A stretch of DNA of 64,000 nucleotides from the NCBI RefSeq assembly GCF_003050905.1, contig NZ_QAOT01000012.1; one strand, given 5' to 3'. Below the pieces are notes generated by a model. The model worked only from the letters and a program-made list of their open reading frames with translations, ran no database searches and had not been told where the DNA came from. The position numbers were made by a program, and so were the translations under genes. Each line of letters opens with the position of its first letter. Within the stretch, counting starts at the first letter, position 1. Of the stretch, positions 51,510 to 59,314 are shown piece after piece. Source of the stretch: Cereibacter_A azotoformans (lineage in GTDB: Bacteria; Pseudomonadota; Alphaproteobacteria; Rhodobacterales; Rhodobacteraceae).

Positions 51510-54500
51510 ATGTCGATCAAGGCCAGCATCCACCACCTGACCCATTACCGCTACGACCGGCCGGTGACGCTCGGGCCGCAGGTGATCCGCCTGCGCCCCG
51601 CGCCCCATTCCCGCACGCGCGTCATCTCGCATTCGCTGAAGGTTTCGCCCGGCGGCCATTTCGAGAGCCACCAGCAGGACCCTTACGGCAACTGGCTGAC
51701 GCGGATCGTATTTCCCGAGCCGGTGACCGAGTTCCGCATCGAGGTCGATCTGGTCGCCGATATGGCGGTCTACAACCCGTTCGACTTCTTCGTCGAAGAG
51801 TCGGCCGAGCACTGGCCCTTCGATTATCCCGACGACATCCTCGAGGATCTCTCGATCTACCGCACGCCCGAACCGGCGGGGCCGCACCTGCGCGCCCTTC
51901 TCGACACGATCCCGCGCGAGCGGCGGCGGACGGTGGACATGGTCGTCGATCTGAACGCCCGCCTCGCGCGCGAGATCGCCTATGTGATCCGCATGGAGCC
52001 CGGCGTCTTCAGCCCGGAGGAGACGCTGGCCGAGGGCCGCGGCTCGTGCCGTGACAGCACCTGGCTGCAGGTGCAGATCCTGCGCCATCTGGGGTTCGCC
52101 GCCCGCTTCGTCTCGGGCTACCTGATCCAGCTGAAGCCCGACCTCGAGGCGCTGGATGGTCCTTCGGGCACCGATCACGATTTCACCGACCTGCACGCCT
52201 GGGCCGAGGTCTATCTGCCCGGCGCGGGATGGATCGGGCTCGACGCGACTTCGGGGCTCCTGACGGGCGAGAGCCACATCCCGCTGGCCGCGACCCCGCA
52301 CTATCGCAACGCAGCCCCCATTGCCGGCATGGCGAGCTACGCCGAGGTGGATTTCGCCTTCGACATGACGGTGGCCCGCGTCGCCGAGCATCCGCGGATC
52401 ACCATGCCCTTCTCCGAGGACAGCTGGGATCGTCTGAACGCGCTGGGGCACAGGGTCGATGCCGCGCTGACGGCGGGCGACGTCCGGCTGACGATGGGGG
52501 GCGAGCCCACCTTCGTCTCGATCGACGATTTCGAGGCCGGCGAGTGGAACACCGAGGCCGTGGGTCCCACCAAGCGCGCCTTTGCCGATCGGCTGATCCG
52601 GCGGCTGCGGGACCGGTTTGCGCCGGGTGGCTTCCTGCATTACGGGCAGGGCAAATGGTATCCGGGCGAGACCCTGCCGCGCTGGACCTTCTCGCTTTAC
52701 TGGCGCGAGGATGGCCAGCCGATCTGGCACGATCCCGCGCTCGTGGCGGCCGAGGCGGCCCCGGCCGACCTTGGCGCGGCCGAGGCCGAGCGTCTCATGC
52801 AGGGGATCGCCGCGGAACTGGGGCTCGAGCCTGATCTCGTGGTGCCCGCTTACGAGGATCCGGGCGAGTGGCTGCTGAAGGAGGGCAACCTCCCCGAGAA
52901 CGTGACGCCCGAAAACTCGGAACTGAAGGACCCCGAAGAGCGGCTGCGCATGGTCCGCGTCTTCGAGCGTGGCCTGACCGTACCTTCGGGCTTCGTGCTG
53001 CCGGTGCAGCGGTGGCAGGCGCAGGACGCCGGCCGGCGCTGGCGGTCCGAGCGGTGGAAGCTGCGGCGCCGGCATCTGTTCCTCGTGCCCGGCGACAGCC
53101 CGGTGGGCTACCGCCTGCCGCTCGGCTCGCTGTCCCATGTGCCGCCCTCGCGCTATCCCTACATCAACCCGACCGATCCCACCGTCGAGCGCGGGCCGCT
53201 GCCGCCCCCGGCGCAGACCGTGCCGCTCCAGACGCCCGAAGCCGGGGTGGCGAGCTTCACCGCCGCGACGCCCGGCCAGACCTTGGTCGAGCAGATCCTC
53301 GGCGACGAAGACGCGGTTCGCACGGCGCTGGCGGTCGAGGTGCGGGACGGGCGGCTCTGCATCTTCATGCCGCCCGTCGAGGCGGTCGAGGATTATCTCG
53401 ATCTCGTGGCTGCGGCCGAGGCGGCGGCGGCCCGGCTGAACCTGCCGGTCCATGTCGAGGGCTACGCGCCCCCGCACGACCCCCGGCTGAAGGTGATCCG
53501 CGTCGCCCCCGATCCGGGCGTGATCGAGGTGAACATCCATCCGGCCGCGAGCTGGGAGGAGTGCGTCTCGATCACCACCGCCGTCTACGAGGAGGCGCGC
53601 CAGTGCCGCCTCGGCGCCGACAAGTTCATGATCGACGGCCGCCATTGCGGCACGGGGGGCGGCAACCATGTGGTGGTGGGCGGGCGGACGCCGATGGACT
53701 CGCCCTTCCTGCGCCGGCCCGATCTGCTGCGCAGCCTGATCCTGCACTGGAACCGGCACCCGTCGCTCTCCTGCCTCTTCTCGGGCCTCTTCATCGGCCC
53801 GACGAGTCAGGCGCCCCGGATCGACGAGGCCCGCCACGACAGCCTGTATGAGCTTGAGATCGCGCTGGCGCAGATCCCGGGGCCGCAGGATCCGCGCGCG
53901 CCGCTCTGGCTGCCCGACCGGCTCCTGCGCAACATCCTGACCGACGTCACCGGCAACACCCACCGGGCCGAGATCTGCATCGACAAGATGTTCTCGCCCG
54001 ACGGACCGACGGGCCGGCTCGGTCTGGTGGAGTTCCGCGGCTTCGAGATGCCGCCCGATCCGCGGATGAGCCTCGCCCAGCAGCTTCTGATCCGCGCCCT
54101 CATCGCGCGGATGTGGCAGAGCCCGGTCACCGGCGCCCTGACCCGCTGGGGCACGGCGCTGCATGACCGCTTCATGCTCCAGCACCATGTATGGGAGGAT
54201 TTCCTCGACGTGCTGGCCGACCTTCGGGCCCACGGCTTCGACCTCGACCCCGAGTGGTTCCGGGCGCAGGCCGAATTCCGCTTCCCCTTCTGCGGCGAGG
54301 TGACCTGTGAAGGCGCGCATCTCGAGATCCGTCAGGCGCTCGAACCCTGGCATGTGCTGGGCGAGACCGGCGCCATCGGCGGCACGGTGCGCTACACCGA
54401 CAGCTCGACCGAGCGGCTGCAGGTGACGCTCTCGGGCGCCGATCCGGCGCGCTACCGCGTGGCCTGCAACGGGCGCGAGGTGCCGCTGCAGCCCGTGGCC

Positions 54501-54827
54501 AACGGCCGGGCGGTGGCGGGGGTGCGGTTCAAGGCCTGGCAGCCGGCGGCGGCTCTGCATCCGAACCTGCCCGTCGATGCGCCGCTCACCTTCGACCTCT
54601 ACGACACCTGGTCGGGGCGCGCGCTGGGCGGCTGCGTCTATCACGTCGCCCATCCCGGCGGGCGCAACTACGAGACCTTCCCCGTGAACGGCAACGAGGC
54701 CGAGGCGCGCCGCCTGGCCCGCTTCATGCCCCACGGCCACAGTGCCGGGCACTGGCCCCTTCGGCCCGAGCGTCCGCACCCGGAGTTTCCGATGACGCTC
54801 GACCTGCGCCGGCCTGCGGGGCTCTGA
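51510..54827 (+). CDS. Transglutaminase-DUF2126 putative amidoligase fusion
   Basis: A 1105-residue protein. An N-terminal transglutaminase-type domain carries a clear triad: Cys180 (GRGSCRDSTW), His229 (DLHAWAEVY) and Asp245 (IGLDATSGL). The large DUF2126 region follows (about 290-1100) with DGRHCGTGGGNHVVVGG, LSCLFSGLFIGPTSQAPR and HRAEICIDKMFSP...GLVEFRGFEMP. Pfam calls DUF2126 a putative amidoligase. The chemistry is therefore predicted, not shown: peptide bond making plus breaking or transfer. Gene 2 overlaps its stop (TGATG). Confidence 0.9.
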   Translation: MSIKASIHHLTHYRYDRPVTLGPQVIRLRPAPHSRTRVISHSLKVSPGGHFESHQQDPYGNWLTRIVFPEPVTEFRIEVDLVADMAVYNPFDFFVEESAEHWPFDYPDDILEDLSIYRTPEPAGPHLRALLDTIPRERRRTVDMVVDLNARLAREIAYVIRMEPGVFSPEETLAEGRGSCRDSTWLQVQILRHLGFAARFVSGYLIQLKPDLEALDGPSGTDHDFTDLHAWAEVYLPGAGWIGLDATSGLLTGESHIPLAATPHYRNAAPIAGMASYAEVDFAFDMTVARVAEHPRITMPFSEDSWDRLNALGHRVDAALTAGDVRLTMGGEPTFVSIDDFEAGEWNTEAVGPTKRAFADRLIRRLRDRFAPGGFLHYGQGKWYPGETLPRWTFSLYWREDGQPIWHDPALVAAEAAPADLGAAEAERLMQGIAAELGLEPDLVVPAYEDPGEWLLKEGNLPENVTPENSELKDPEERLRMVRVFERGLTVPSGFVLPVQRWQAQDAGRRWRSERWKLRRRHLFLVPGDSPVGYRLPLGSLSHVPPSRYPYINPTDPTVERGPLPPPAQTVPLQTPEAGVASFTAATPGQTLVEQILGDEDAVRTALAVEVRDGRLCIFMPPVEAVEDYLDLVAAAEAAAARLNLPVHVEGYAPPHDPRLKVIRVAPDPGVIEVNIHPAASWEECVSITTAVYEEARQCRLGADKFMIDGRHCGTGGGNHVVVGGRTPMDSPFLRRPDLLRSLILHWNRHPSLSCLFSGLFIGPTSQAPRIDEARHDSLYELEIALAQIPGPQDPRAPLWLPDRLLRNILTDVTGNTHRAEICIDKMFSPDGPTGRLGLVEFRGFEMPPDPRMSLAQQLLIRALIARMWQSPVTGALTRWGTALHDRFMLQHHVWEDFLDVLADLRAHGFDLDPEWFRAQAEFRFPFCGEVTCEGAHLEIRQALEPWHVLGETGAIGGTVRYTDSSTERLQVTLSGADPARYRVACNGREVPLQPVANGRAVAGVRFKAWQPAAALHPNLPVDAPLTFDLYDTWSGRALGGCVYHVAHPGGRNYETFPVNGNEAEARRLARFMPHGHSAGHWPLRPERPHPEFPMTLDLRRPAGL

Positions 54828-57211
54828 TGGAGAGACGGTCCCGACCCGCGCCGGGTCTGCCCGGCCTGACCGCCGGCTACCGCCCCCGGCCCGGCGTGCC
54901 GGACGAGATGATGGACGCCGCAGGTGGGATCCGCCCCGTCTGGGGCGGCTTCATGCGGCATCTGGCGGGGCTCGCGCCCGAGGAACTGGCCCGCCGCTGC
55001 GCCCGCGGCGACCAGTATCTGCGCGATGCGGGCGTCTTCTTCCGCCAGTATTCCGCCGAGGGCTCGGACGAGCGCGTCTGGCCGCTCAGTCACATCCCGG
55101 TGCTGATCGACGAGGCCGAGTGGCAGCGTCTGGCCGAGGGGCTCGTGCAGCGGGCGCACCTGCTCGAGGCGCTGATGGCCGACCTCTACGGGCCGAACCG
55201 GCTGGTGGCCGAGGGCGTGCTGCCGCCGGCGCTGGTGGCCGGCAACCCCGAGTGGCTGCGCCCGATGGTGGGCATCGCGCCCCGCGGCGGGCACCATCTG
55301 CATTTCCTCGCCTTCGAGGTGGGACGCGGGCCGGACGGCGACTGGTGGGTGCTGGGCGACCGGGCGCAGGCGCCCTCGGGCGCGGGCTTCGCGCTCGAGA
55401 ACCGGGTGGCCACCTCGCGCGCCTTCTCGGATTTCTATGCCGAGGCCCATGTCCACCGTCTCGCAGGCTTCTTCCGCACCTTCCGCGACGCGCTGCAGGA
55501 CCTGCAGGCCGATCCGCAAGGCCGGGTGGGGATCCTGACGCCGGGGCCGCTGAACGAAACCTATTACGAGCACGCCTGGATCGCGCGCTACCTCGGCTTC
55601 ATGCTGCTGCAGGGCGAGGATCTGACGGTTGACGGCGGTCAACTCAAGGTGCGCACGGTGGCGGGTCCGCAGCCTGTGTCGGTGCTCTGGCGCAGGCTCG
55701 ACGGGGCCTACGCCGATCCGCTGGAACTCGAGGGTGGGTCGCAGCTTGGCACGCCGGGCCTCGTCTCGGCGCTGCGCCACGGCTCGACGACGCTGGTCAA
55801 CAACCTCGGCTCGGGCGTGCTGGAAACCCGCGCCTTCCTCGCCTTCATGCCGCGCATCGCGCGGGCGCTGCTGGGAACGGATCTCGCGCTGCCGAACATC
55901 GCGACCTGGTGGTGCGGGCAGGCGGCGGAGCGCGCCCATGTGGCGGCCCATGCCGACCGGATGCTGATCTCGCCCGCCCTCTCGACCCGGCAGCCGATCG
56001 AGGACGATCTCGCCGCACTGGCCGGGACCCGGCTGGCCCCGCGCGACCCGGCGGAGTTCCTCGACCGCGAAGGGGCAGGGTTCGTCGGGCAGGAGTCGGT
56101 CGTACTTTCCACCACGCCGGCGCTGATCGGGGGCCAGCTCGTGCCCCGGCCGATGAGCCTGCGGGTCTTTCTCGCCCGCACGCCCTCGGGCTGGCAGGTG
56201 ATGCCCGGCGGCTTCGCCCGCATCGGCCGGACGCCCGAGCCGCGGGCCATCGCCATGCAGCGCGGCGGCGCCGCGGCCGATGTCTGGATCGTGAGCGCGA
56301 CGCCCGTCGAGGCCGCGAGCCTGATCCCCGCGCAGGGCCGGCAGCTTCAGGCCCATGAGGGGCCGCTGCCCGCGCGGGCGGCCGACAACCTCTTCTGGCT
56401 CGGCCGCTATGTCGAACGGACCGAAGGGATCATGCGCCTGCTGCGGGCGCGCAACGTCCGGCTGGCCGAAACGGGCGACGCCAACGCGCCGCTTCTCGCG
56501 GCACTGGCGCCGCTGTTCCGGGGGCAGGGGGTGGACCCCGAGGAGGGCATCCCCAAGGGGCTGATCGAGACCCTCCGCTCGGCCATCGCGAGCGCCGGGC
56601 AGGTGCGCGACCGTTTCTCGCCCGACGGCTGGTCCTCGCTGGCCGATCTCGACAAGACCATGCGGCGCATGGCCGACCGGGTCGAGGCGGGCGACGACGC
56701 GGCCCGCGCCCTGTCGGCGCTGCTGCGCAAGATCACGGGCTTTTCGGGCCTCGTGCACGAGAACATGTATCGCGTGACCGGCTGGCGCTTTCTCGAACTT
56801 GGGCGCCATGTCGAGCGCGGCGCCGCCATGGCCGCGGTGCTGGCGACGCTGGCCGATCCGTTCGCGCCCGACGGGGCGCTCGATCTCGCGGTCGAGGTGG
56901 GGGATTGCGTGATGACCCACCGCCGCCGCTTTGCCGTCACCACCTCGCGCGAGACGGTGGTGGACCTGCTGGCGCTCGATGCGATGAACCCGCGCTCGAT
57001 CCTGTTCCAGCTCGACGGGATACACGAGCAGGTCAGCTACCTGCCCGGCGCCACGGCGAGCCCGATGCCGGACTTCCTCCGCCTCGTCCTGCGGACCCGC
57101 ACCAACCTTGCGACCGAGCGGGCCGAGCAGCTCGACACCCGGGCGCTCTGGGCGCTGCGCGGCGCGATCTGGGACATTTCCGATCTGATCACAGACACCT
57201 GGCTCAGCTGA
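54827..57211 (+). CDS. Circularly permuted ATP-grasp plus alpha-E domain protein
   Basis: A 794-residue fusion. The first 480 residues are a circularly permuted ATP-grasp (DUF404/407) with TPGPLNETYYEHAWIARYLG and LRHGSTTLVNNLGSGVLETR. The last 310 are an alpha-helical alpha-E domain (DUF403) starting ADNLFWLGRYVERTE. ATP-grasp of this type ligates a carboxylate to an amine; alpha-E is its usual helper. It is coupled at both ends and sits between two transglutaminase genes. Confidence 0.92.
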   Translation: MERRSRPAPGLPGLTAGYRPRPGVPDEMMDAAGGIRPVWGGFMRHLAGLAPEELARRCARGDQYLRDAGVFFRQYSAEGSDERVWPLSHIPVLIDEAEWQRLAEGLVQRAHLLEALMADLYGPNRLVAEGVLPPALVAGNPEWLRPMVGIAPRGGHHLHFLAFEVGRGPDGDWWVLGDRAQAPSGAGFALENRVATSRAFSDFYAEAHVHRLAGFFRTFRDALQDLQADPQGRVGILTPGPLNETYYEHAWIARYLGFMLLQGEDLTVDGGQLKVRTVAGPQPVSVLWRRLDGAYADPLELEGGSQLGTPGLVSALRHGSTTLVNNLGSGVLETRAFLAFMPRIARALLGTDLALPNIATWWCGQAAERAHVAAHADRMLISPALSTRQPIEDDLAALAGTRLAPRDPAEFLDREGAGFVGQESVVLSTTPALIGGQLVPRPMSLRVFLARTPSGWQVMPGGFARIGRTPEPRAIAMQRGGAAADVWIVSATPVEAASLIPAQGRQLQAHEGPLPARAADNLFWLGRYVERTEGIMRLLRARNVRLAETGDANAPLLAALAPLFRGQGVDPEEGIPKGLIETLRSAIASAGQVRDRFSPDGWSSLADLDKTMRRMADRVEAGDDAARALSALLRKITGFSGLVHENMYRVTGWRFLELGRHVERGAAMAAVLATLADPFAPDGALDLAVEVGDCVMTHRRRFAVTTSRETVVDLLALDAMNPRSILFQLDGIHEQVSYLPGATASPMPDFLRLVLRTRTNLATERAEQLDTRALWALRGAIWDISDLITDTWLS

Positions 57212-58093
57212 ATGCTCTATCAGGTCCGACTTTCCGTCAGTTATCACTACGCCCGTCCCGCCTCGGGAGGGCGGCACCTGCTGAGGCTTCTGCCCGCCCA
57301 TCTGCCGGGCGTGCAGGAGATCTCGCAGGAGGCGATCGCCATCAGCCCCCGCCCGACCGAGAGAAGCGAGCATACAGATTTCTTCGGCAACCGGACGGTG
57401 GAGGTCGCGGTGGCCTGCGACCATTCCGAGATCGTCTTCACCGCCAGTTGCCGGGTCGAGCGGCTGTTCGCGGGGCCGGGCGCGGACCGCTCGCCGCCGC
57501 TGACGGAGCTGCCGGGCGAGATCGCGGCGGTGCTCGATCTCGGTCCCGCCGCGCCCCATCATTTCCTGTCCGCCTCGCCGCGGATCCGGCCGGTGGCGGC
57601 CATCACCGACCATGCCCGGCTGGCGCTGGCCGACGCGCCGAGCGTGCGCGCAGCGGTCGAGGCGCTGGGGCGGGCGCTGCATCGTGACCTGCGGTTCGAT
57701 GGCGGGGCGACGTCGGTGGACACGCCCCCCGAAGAGGCCTTCGCCCACCGCCATGGCGTCTGCCAGGACTTTGCCCAGATCATGATCGCGGGCCTTCGGG
57801 GTGTCGGAGTGCCGGCCGCCTATGTCTCGGGCTTCCTGAGGACGGTGCCCCCGCCCGGCCAGCCGCGGCTGGAGGGGGCGGATGCGATGCATGCCTGGGT
57901 GCGCGCCTGGTGCGGGCGGTCTGAAGGCTGGGTCGATTACGATCCGACGAACGGCTGCTTCGTGGGAGCGGATCATGTCGTGGCCGCCGTGGGCCGCGAC
58001 TATGGCGACCTGGCGCCGGTCTCGGGCATCCTGCGCATCGCCGGCGGGCAGAGGACGAGCCATGCGGTGGATGTGATCCCGCTGCCGGGCTGA
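57212..58093 (+). CDS. Transglutaminase-like protease/transferase, second copy
   Basis: A 293-residue protein: a beta-rich N-terminal domain found in bacterial transglutaminase-like proteins, then the core with Cys184 (HRHGVCQDFAQI), His227 (AMHAWVRAWC) and Asp244 (DYDPTNG). It starts directly after the previous stop (TGA-ATG). As in the predicted ATP-grasp peptide systems, it may hydrolyse or transfer the amide bonds made by its partners. It does not carry an export signal. Confidence 0.92.
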   Translation: MLYQVRLSVSYHYARPASGGRHLLRLLPAHLPGVQEISQEAIAISPRPTERSEHTDFFGNRTVEVAVACDHSEIVFTASCRVERLFAGPGADRSPPLTELPGEIAAVLDLGPAAPHHFLSASPRIRPVAAITDHARLALADAPSVRAAVEALGRALHRDLRFDGGATSVDTPPEEAFAHRHGVCQDFAQIMIAGLRGVGVPAAYVSGFLRTVPPPGQPRLEGADAMHAWVRAWCGRSEGWVDYDPTNGCFVGADHVVAAVGRDYGDLAPVSGILRIAGGQRTSHAVDVIPLPG

Positions 58094-58119
58094 GATGGCG
58101 CGCGGGCTGAGGGCGCAGG

Positions 58120-58188
58120 GAGGGGGGCCTCTGCCCCCCTCGCCGCTGGCGCGGCTCACCCCCCGAGGATATTTGGGCAGAGTGAAAG
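58120..58188 (+). repeat. Bipartite 3' element, copy 3
   Basis: Hairpin GAGGGGGGC-CTCT-GCCCCCCTC (58120-58141), then CCCCCCGAGGATATTTGGGC and AGAGTGAAAG. It lies between the convergent transglutaminase and lipocalin genes and matches the 4.4 kb copy across the core. Confidence 0.7.
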
Positions 58189-58219
58189 CGGCAGGGGGCG
58201 GCGGGGTGAGCCGCGCCGG

Positions 58220-59314
58220 TCAGTAGCCGGTCATCTCGAGATAGCCGCGCCCGCTGTGGGAGCCGGAGATCGTGATTGGCCCCTCCCAGTAGGGGACCGA
58301 GGTTCCCATCCAGGCGGCGTCGTTCATAGCCTCGACCGTCACGTCGAGATCTCGGGCCGGCAGTTCCAGCCGCCAGTCCACCGGGATCTCGCGCCCGGCG
58401 ACCTCTGCCACGCGCAGGGGCGTCACGCGGAGCGCGCCGGGCGGCATCGGCGTGGGGCGGCCGTCGGGCTCGATCCAGGTGGCGCTGGTGTAGCCCGCAC
58501 CGCCGTCGCGCAGGCGGAACCCCATGAGCCGCGCGCCGTCGTCGAACATGAGCGAGAACCAGTCCCAGCCGGTCTGGTCGGCCGCCAGCGGCTGCGAGGA
58601 CCATTCGCGGTCCAGCCAGGCCTGGCCGGTAACGGCGATGGTCTCTCCCTCGATCTCGAGCTGGCCCTCGACCTCGTAGAAGGGCTGCGAATAATACCAG
58701 CTGGCCTGTCCGGCCGCCGATTTCACCGAATAGCCCTGTTCGCCCTGCGGGACGAGCGGGCCCTGCGCGGCGAGCCGCAGCGCGTAGCCGAAGCCCTCGC
58801 CCGCGGCCGAAAGCTCCAGCGCCGAGAGCGGATCGGCGCCGGGGGGGGCGGTGCCGGTCATGCGCCAGTCGTCGATCCAGGCCTCGAACGGCTCGGCCAC
58901 CACGCCGGCCTGTCCGATCCCGCCGCGCCCGTAGCGTTCGGCGGCGAAGTGCCGGTCGGGCGTGGTCAGGGCGGCGTGGCCCAGCCAGAGTTGCGGACTG
59001 TCCCAGCCCGCGCCCTCGCGGGGGGCCAGGGCCGAGCGGAAGAGCGTCCACTGGATGCCGTAGTCGCGCCCGTCCTCGCCCGTCAGGACCGAGGTCAGGT
59101 ACCACCACTCGATCCGGTAGTCGGGGTGGGGGCCGTGATCGCGCGGGAAGGCAAGTCCCGCGCCCCGCTCCGGGACGGCAAAGCCCTCGGCCGTGGCGCC
59201 GAGCCCGGCGAAGCCCTGGGCCGCGGTCGGCGGGGCACCAGGGATCAGGAAGAGGCCCGCCAGCGCCGCGGCAAGGGCGAAGCGGCCGCGGGCGGCGTGG
59301 TGTCTAGCGTTCAT
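58220..59314 (-). CDS. AttH/CrtC-like lipocalin-domain protein
   Basis: A 364-residue exported protein: signal peptide (about residues 1-30), then a two-lobed lipocalin-like (CrtC/AttH) fold. Typical blocks are HPDYRIEWWYLTSVL, SWYYSQPFYEVEG, and AWLDREWSSQPLA...GWDWFSLMFDDG. It belongs to the AttH group found with ABC exporters rather than to carotenoid hydratases in pigment clusters. It overlaps the FtsX-type gene by 11 nt. Role: probably handles a lipid or hydrophobic ligand in the periplasm. Confidence 0.88.
   Translation of the reverse strand: MNARHHAARGRFALAAALAGLFLIPGAPPTAAQGFAGLGATAEGFAVPERGAGLAFPRDHGPHPDYRIEWWYLTSVLTGEDGRDYGIQWTLFRSALAPREGAGWDSPQLWLGHAALTTPDRHFAAERYGRGGIGQAGVVAEPFEAWIDDWRMTGTAPPGADPLSALELSAAGEGFGYALRLAAQGPLVPQGEQGYSVKSAAGQASWYYSQPFYEVEGQLEIEGETIAVTGQAWLDREWSSQPLAADQTGWDWFSLMFDDGARLMGFRLRDGGAGYTSATWIEPDGRPTPMPPGALRVTPLRVAEVAGREIPVDWRLELPARDLDVTVEAMNDAAWMGTSVPYWEGPITISGSHSGRGYLEMTGY

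Noticed and set aside
51384..54779. Very long minus-strand open frame (over 1100 codons) opposite the transglutaminase-DUF2126 gene
   Set aside because: It is antisense to a gene with clear catalytic motifs; the long frame is a product of GC bias at codon third positions and its translation is Arg/Gly/Ala-rich without domains.
54668..58159. Minus-strand open frame across the ATP-grasp and second transglutaminase genes
   Set aside because: Shadow of the real plus-strand genes; low-complexity translation and no ribosome site.
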